Below, one piece after another: positions 60,732-64,000 of a stretch of 64,000 nucleotides of DNA. Origin of the DNA: Tardibacter chloracetimidivorans (lineage in GTDB: Bacteria; Pseudomonadota; Alphaproteobacteria; Sphingomonadales; Sphingomonadaceae); contig NZ_CP018221.1 of NCBI RefSeq assembly GCF_001890385.1, positions 3,149,501 to 3,213,500 of the forward strand, in the 5' to 3' direction. The notes under the pieces are model-generated. The model saw only the letters and a list, made by a program, of their open reading frames with translations, was not told the origin of the DNA and made no database searches. The translations under genes and the position numbers were made by a program. Numbering within the stretch: position 1 is the first letter of the stretch; each line of letters opens with the position of its first letter.

Positions 60732-63062
60732 ATGATCAAGTCCAATCGCGAGGCGCACGGCGCTTCGACTTCTTTCCTCGCGCTCGGCTGCGTCGGCTTC
60801 ATTGCGTCGGCCATAGCGTTTCCCGCCGCCGCCCAGGATGCGGCTTCCGCCGATGAGGGCAACGCCACGCGGCTGAAGGGCGTCGTCGTCACCGACACGG
60901 CGATCGAGGAAGGCCCGAAGGTCGACCGCGTCCAGTCGCCGAAGGCCACCGCCGCGATCCTCGACACGCCGCAGACGATCACCGTCATTTCCACCCAGAC
61001 GATCCGCCAGCAGAACCTGCTCACGCTGCGCGATGCGCTCAGCACCATTCCCGGCATCACCTTCGGCGCTGGCGAAGGCGGCGGCGGCTATGGCGACAGC
61101 ATCAACCTGCGCGGCTATTCGGCCAGCAACGACATCACCGTCGACGGTGTGCGCGACAGCGCCCAGTACAGCCGCACCGATCCGTTCAACCTCCAGCAGA
61201 TCGAGGTCTATAACGGCGCGAACTCGGTCTATAACGGCTCCGGTTCGGTCGGCGGCACGATCAACCTCGTCCAGAAGACGCCCCAGGCGACCGATCTCAC
61301 CGTGCTTGAGGCGGGTGTCGGCACCGACGACTATTATCGCGCGACCGTCGACAGCAACCTGCGCGTAAGCGACATGGTCGCAGTGCGGCTGAACGCCATG
61401 TATCACGAGAACGACGTTCCCCGCCGCGACGTGGAGAAATACGAACGCTGGGGCATCGCGCCTTCGGTGACGCTCGGCATTGAAAGCCCGACCCGCGTCA
61501 CCCTGTCCTATCTGCACCAGGAAGACGACAACATCCCCACCTACGGCGTGCCCTATTACGTCTATGAAGGCGGGCTGCTGCCGGGCGCGCCCTATTCGGG
61601 CTATTTCGGCTTCGGCAACATGGATCGCCAGCAGATCACCGTCGATCAGGCGACCGTCGCGTTCGACCATGATTTCAGCGATGCGCTGTCGATCCGCAAC
61701 CTCAGCCGCTGGCAGCGGGCGGAACAGGATGTGACGGTCAACCCGCCGCAGGGCAGCTACTGCCTCGCCAACGGCTTCCTGCCGCAGACGGCGTTCGGCG
61801 TTCCTGGTGCGGCCTGCGCGACGCCCGGCCTTTATGCGCCCAGCGGCCCGCGCGGCACGACGCGGTTCAGCGAAAACCAGCTCATGTACAACCAGACGGA
61901 CCTGAAGGCGGTGTTCAACACCGGCGGGCTCGAACACACCTTCGTCATCGGCGCGTCGATCACCAAGGAAGATTATGATCTGACGCAGGGCAATGTGCAG
62001 CGCTTCGCCGACGGCACAGCGCCTGCCTATGATCCGATCAGCATCGCCGATCCGCAGGGCGTTTATACCGGCCCGGTCAATTTCATCGCGTCCAGCATCC
62101 AGGCCGGGTCGCTCACCAACAAGGCGGTCTATGCGTTCGACACGATCAAGCTCGGCGAGCAGTTCGAGCTGAACGGCGGCCTTCGCTACGAGAACAACAA
62201 GGGTAGCTTCCGCTCGGAAAACCTCACGAGCGGCGTCACCCAGTTCGGCGATAACGACGAAAATCTCTTTTCCTACCGCGCGGGCGCGGTGTTCAAGCCG
62301 ACCCCGGCCAGCTCGATCTATGTCAGCTACGCCAATTCGGAAACGCCCGCGCTTGCCACCGTTCGCCTGGGCTGCGTCAGCAACAGCGGCAGCTTCTGCG
62401 ACACCGCGCCTGAAAAGGCCGTGAACTACGAGATCGGCGCCAAGCTGGAATTGATGGAGGGCGCGCTGCTCCTGACTGCGGCGGCGTTCCGTAACGAGCG
62501 CACCAACTATCGCGTCACGTCCAACGACGTGCTCCAGCCAACCGAGCAGGTGCTCGACGGCCGGGCGCGGGTGGATGGAATTGCGCTTGGCGCAACCGGC
62601 CATGTCACGCCCGCCTGGACGGTCTTCGCCAACTACACCTATCTCGACAGCGAAACCCGCCAGGGCATTTCCGACTATTGCGTTGCCAATCCCGGCGTGG
62701 GCGATTGCCCGGTGGAAGATATTCTGAAGGGCCGTCCGCTCAATTCCACGCCCAAGCATTCAGGCAGCCTGTTCACCGCCTATACGCTGCCCGTCGGCCT
62801 CCAGGTCGGCTATGGCTTCACCTATCAGGGCAGCATGGTGGTGCGTAACGACGTGACCGCCGGGCCTCTGCCCAAGTCGGACGATTATTTCGTCCACCGG
62901 GCGATGCTGTCCTATCCGTTCGGCAACGGGATGACGGTGCAGCTGAACGTGCAGAACTTCACGAACGAGAAATATTTCACCAACGTCCGCAACACCACCA
63001 ATGGCTGGGCGGTGCCGGGCGAGGGACGTTCCGCGCGGCTCAGCCTTTTCTACAGCTTCTGA
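60732..63062 (+). CDS. TonB-dependent siderophore receptor
   Basis: 776 residues from ATG 60732 (AAGGGG 6 bases upstream). Signal peptide to about residue 34 (ending AFPAAAQDA), plug with TPQTITVISTQTIRQQ, RDALSTIPGITFGAG, INLRGYSASNDITVDG, QQIEVYNGANSVYNGSGSVG and barrel with terminal RLSLFYSF. The plug motifs match catecholate-type receptors of the Fiu/BfrD kind. Upstream Fur-type palindrome and downstream tonB fit iron uptake. A strong terminator follows. Confidence 0.93.
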   Translation: MIKSNREAHGASTSFLALGCVGFIASAIAFPAAAQDAASADEGNATRLKGVVVTDTAIEEGPKVDRVQSPKATAAILDTPQTITVISTQTIRQQNLLTLRDALSTIPGITFGAGEGGGGYGDSINLRGYSASNDITVDGVRDSAQYSRTDPFNLQQIEVYNGANSVYNGSGSVGGTINLVQKTPQATDLTVLEAGVGTDDYYRATVDSNLRVSDMVAVRLNAMYHENDVPRRDVEKYERWGIAPSVTLGIESPTRVTLSYLHQEDDNIPTYGVPYYVYEGGLLPGAPYSGYFGFGNMDRQQITVDQATVAFDHDFSDALSIRNLSRWQRAEQDVTVNPPQGSYCLANGFLPQTAFGVPGAACATPGLYAPSGPRGTTRFSENQLMYNQTDLKAVFNTGGLEHTFVIGASITKEDYDLTQGNVQRFADGTAPAYDPISIADPQGVYTGPVNFIASSIQAGSLTNKAVYAFDTIKLGEQFELNGGLRYENNKGSFRSENLTSGVTQFGDNDENLFSYRAGAVFKPTPASSIYVSYANSETPALATVRLGCVSNSGSFCDTAPEKAVNYEIGAKLELMEGALLLTAAAFRNERTNYRVTSNDVLQPTEQVLDGRARVDGIALGATGHVTPAWTVFANYTYLDSETRQGISDYCVANPGVGDCPVEDILKGRPLNSTPKHSGSLFTAYTLPVGLQVGYGFTYQGSMVVRNDVTAGPLPKSDDYFVHRAMLSYPFGNGMTVQLNVQNFTNEKYFTNVRNTTNGWAVPGEGRSARLSLFYSF

Positions 63063-63081
63063 CCCCGTTGGAAGTTGTCTG

Positions 63082-63118
63082 GGGTCCTGCCCGAAAGGGC
63101 GGGACCCTTCGCGTTTTT
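63082..63118 (+). terminator. Rho-independent terminator of the siderophore receptor
   Basis: GGGTCCTGCCC (63082-63092), GAAA tetraloop, GGGCGGGACCC (63097-63107), an 11-pair stem with one G-U, then TTTTT at 63114-63118. A clear intrinsic terminator. Confidence 0.92.
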
Positions 63119-63136
63119 GAACGCCGCGGATGATAC

Positions 63137-63154
63137 TGCGATTGATTCGCATTA
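63137..63154. promoter_or_regulatory. Candidate iron box upstream of tonB
   Basis: TGCGA-TTGAT-TCGCA-TTA, same arms and trailing TTA as the siderophore-receptor site, about 72-89 bases before the tonB start. Shared palindromes at independent promoters support a common iron regulator. Confidence 0.6.
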
Positions 63155-63225
63155 CGAAGGCCGCTAGGCAGGATTGTGACAGGTGGCGAATCGGGGCGCG
63201 CCGCCTTTTTTAACGGGGAATGGTC

Positions 63226-63978
63226 ATGCACGCCGCCTACCGGCGCACGTCCGAAACGCATCGCCTGCCATTTGGCGCAGGCGCGGATGCTGTGCTCCGG
63301 CCGGTGCAGCGCGTGTCCGCCGACACATCGGCCGCAGCCCGCAACGTCTATGGGCAGGACAGGCGGACCAACTGGCCGACGATGGCCGTGCTTGGCGTGG
63401 TCCATGCCGCAATGCTTGCCGCCCTTGTCGTCTTCGATGTCGTGCCGATCATGCAGCCGCAAAAGCCGGTGGTGATGGAATTGATCGAGGTGCCGCAGAT
63501 GGTCGCGCCGCCGCCCGCCGCGGTCGAGGAGCCGACCCCGCCCGATCCGGTCAAGCCGCCGCTCGTCAATCCGGATCCGGTCGTGCAGCCTCCGGCACCA
63601 TCGCCTTCGCCGATGCTGGCGGTTATTCGCCCGCCGAAGACAGAGGCTGTCGCCGCCGCTCTGGCAAAGGCGGCTGAAGGTCCGCCCGCACCGATCACCC
63701 CGCCCGATTTCAACGCCGATTATCTCAACAATCCCGCGCCGCGCTATCCGGTTGAATCGCGCAGGCTTCGCGAGCAGGGCACCGTCGCCATCAAGGTGCT
63801 GGTCGGCCCCGAAGGCACGGTCCAGGAATTGAAGCTCGCCGAATCGAGCGGCCACTCGCGGCTCGACAAGGCCGCGCTGTCGGCAGTGCGCAAATGGCGC
63901 TTCGCCCCGGCCAAACAGGCGGGCAAGCCCGTCGCCGCCTGGGTGATCGTTCCGATCCCCTTCGTCCTCCAGGGATAG
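63226..63978 (+). CDS. tonB: Energy transducer TonB
   Basis: 250 residues from ATG 63226 (GGGGA 6 bases upstream). One N-terminal membrane helix near residues 55-77 (MAVLGVVHAAMLAALVVFDV), a Pro-rich spacer (APPPAAVEEPTPPDPVKPP) and a TonB C-terminal domain (APRYPVESRRLREQGTVAIKV, KAALSAVRKWRFAPAKQAG). Couples the proton motive force to the TonB-dependent receptors, including the receptor just upstream. Confidence 0.93.
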   Translation: MHAAYRRTSETHRLPFGAGADAVLRPVQRVSADTSAAARNVYGQDRRTNWPTMAVLGVVHAAMLAALVVFDVVPIMQPQKPVVMELIEVPQMVAPPPAAVEEPTPPDPVKPPLVNPDPVVQPPAPSPSPMLAVIRPPKTEAVAAALAKAAEGPPAPITPPDFNADYLNNPAPRYPVESRRLREQGTVAIKVLVGPEGTVQELKLAESSGHSRLDKAALSAVRKWRFAPAKQAGKPVAAWVIVPIPFVLQG

Positions 63979-63985
63979 CGCCGCC

Positions 63986-64000
63986 ATGATGCTGCATATC
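63986..64000 (+). CDS. Probable start of the next gene (exbB?), truncated by the window end
   Basis: ATGATGCTGCAT starts 8 bases after the tonB stop and gives M-M-L-H-I before the window ends. exbB often follows tonB, but five codons do not prove this. Confidence 0.3.

Noticed and set aside
60690-62759. A 689-codon open frame antisense to the siderophore receptor
   Set aside because: Same artefact; Arg/Gly/Val-rich, no domain recognised, and the plus strand has a clear signal peptide, plug and barrel.

Overview
The window is typical chromosomal DNA of a high-GC alphaproteobacterium, most likely a sphingomonad (order Sphingomonadales). The evidence is a serine palmitoyltransferase with its dedicated acyl carrier protein, ceramide reductase-like and fatty acyl-AMP ligase genes, TonB-dependent receptors, an NDUFA12-type complex I subunit, an ATP12 chaperone, CobS/CobT, and short sphingomonad-style intergenic palindromes. 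The genus cannot be fixed from this sequence alone. I saw no prophage, insertion sequence, plasmid backbone, CRISPR array or rRNA operon. One tRNA gene, tRNA-Thr(UGU), is present.

Layout. About 0.1-10 kb: a CHASE3-like hybrid histidine kinase, then a ceramide locus (spt, acyl carrier protein, cerR-like reductase, fatty acyl-AMP ligase) with an entericidin-like lipoprotein, a GGDEF/EAL c-di-GMP enzyme and a metallophosphoesterase placed among them. 10-20 kb: recX, a double cold-shock protein, DUF192, NDUFA12, MlaD, DUF2155, aat, arsC, accBC-aroQ, the gloA-gloB glyoxalase pair, an orphan CsgG homologue. 20-29.4 kb: a TonB-dependent receptor, a hydroxyisobutyryl-CoA hydrolase, and a long leftward run from a CinA-like gene through trhO and ribD-ribE-ribBX-ribH to nusB. 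29.5-40 kb: map, a cyclopropane-fatty-acid synthase-type methyltransferase, photolyase, korAB, rppH, sspB, fumC, a GAF protein and a diguanylate cyclase. 40-50 kb: PRC barrel, DUF2585, gmk, a coupled crcB-rluA-gph-small membrane protein-ATP12 run, an unrecognised protein, rarA, a BNR-repeat protein, a MoaD/ThiS-like protein, tRNA-Thr and bolA. 50-64 kb: a DnaJ protein with cobS/cobT, a phytase-like esterase, rpmB, bfd and bfr, typA, an isochorismatase-like hydrolase, a repeat-tailed membrane peptide, tadA, and an iron-uptake block (siderophore receptor, tonB, probable start of exbB).

How the genes work together. The ligase would activate a fatty acid and load the carrier protein, Spt would condense it with serine, and the CerR-like enzyme would reduce the 3-keto group; the ceramide synthase step is not in this window. 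The rib genes give a nearly complete riboflavin pathway, but the second domain of the RibB fusion has lost the zinc cysteines of GTP cyclohydrolase II, so that activity must come from elsewhere. Iron genes at 55.7, 60.7 and 63.2 kb share a TGCGA-N5-TCGCA-like palindrome that is a good candidate Fur box. CtrA-like sites lie in front of the diguanylate cyclase (40,187) and the hybrid kinase (2,118).

No clearly new system stands out. The items most worth a second look are the ceramide locus with embedded c-di-GMP and phosphoesterase genes, the shared iron palindrome, the CobS/CobT pair without any other cobalamin gene, and three unrecognised proteins (45,639-46,487; 59,757-60,035; 42,016-42,570).
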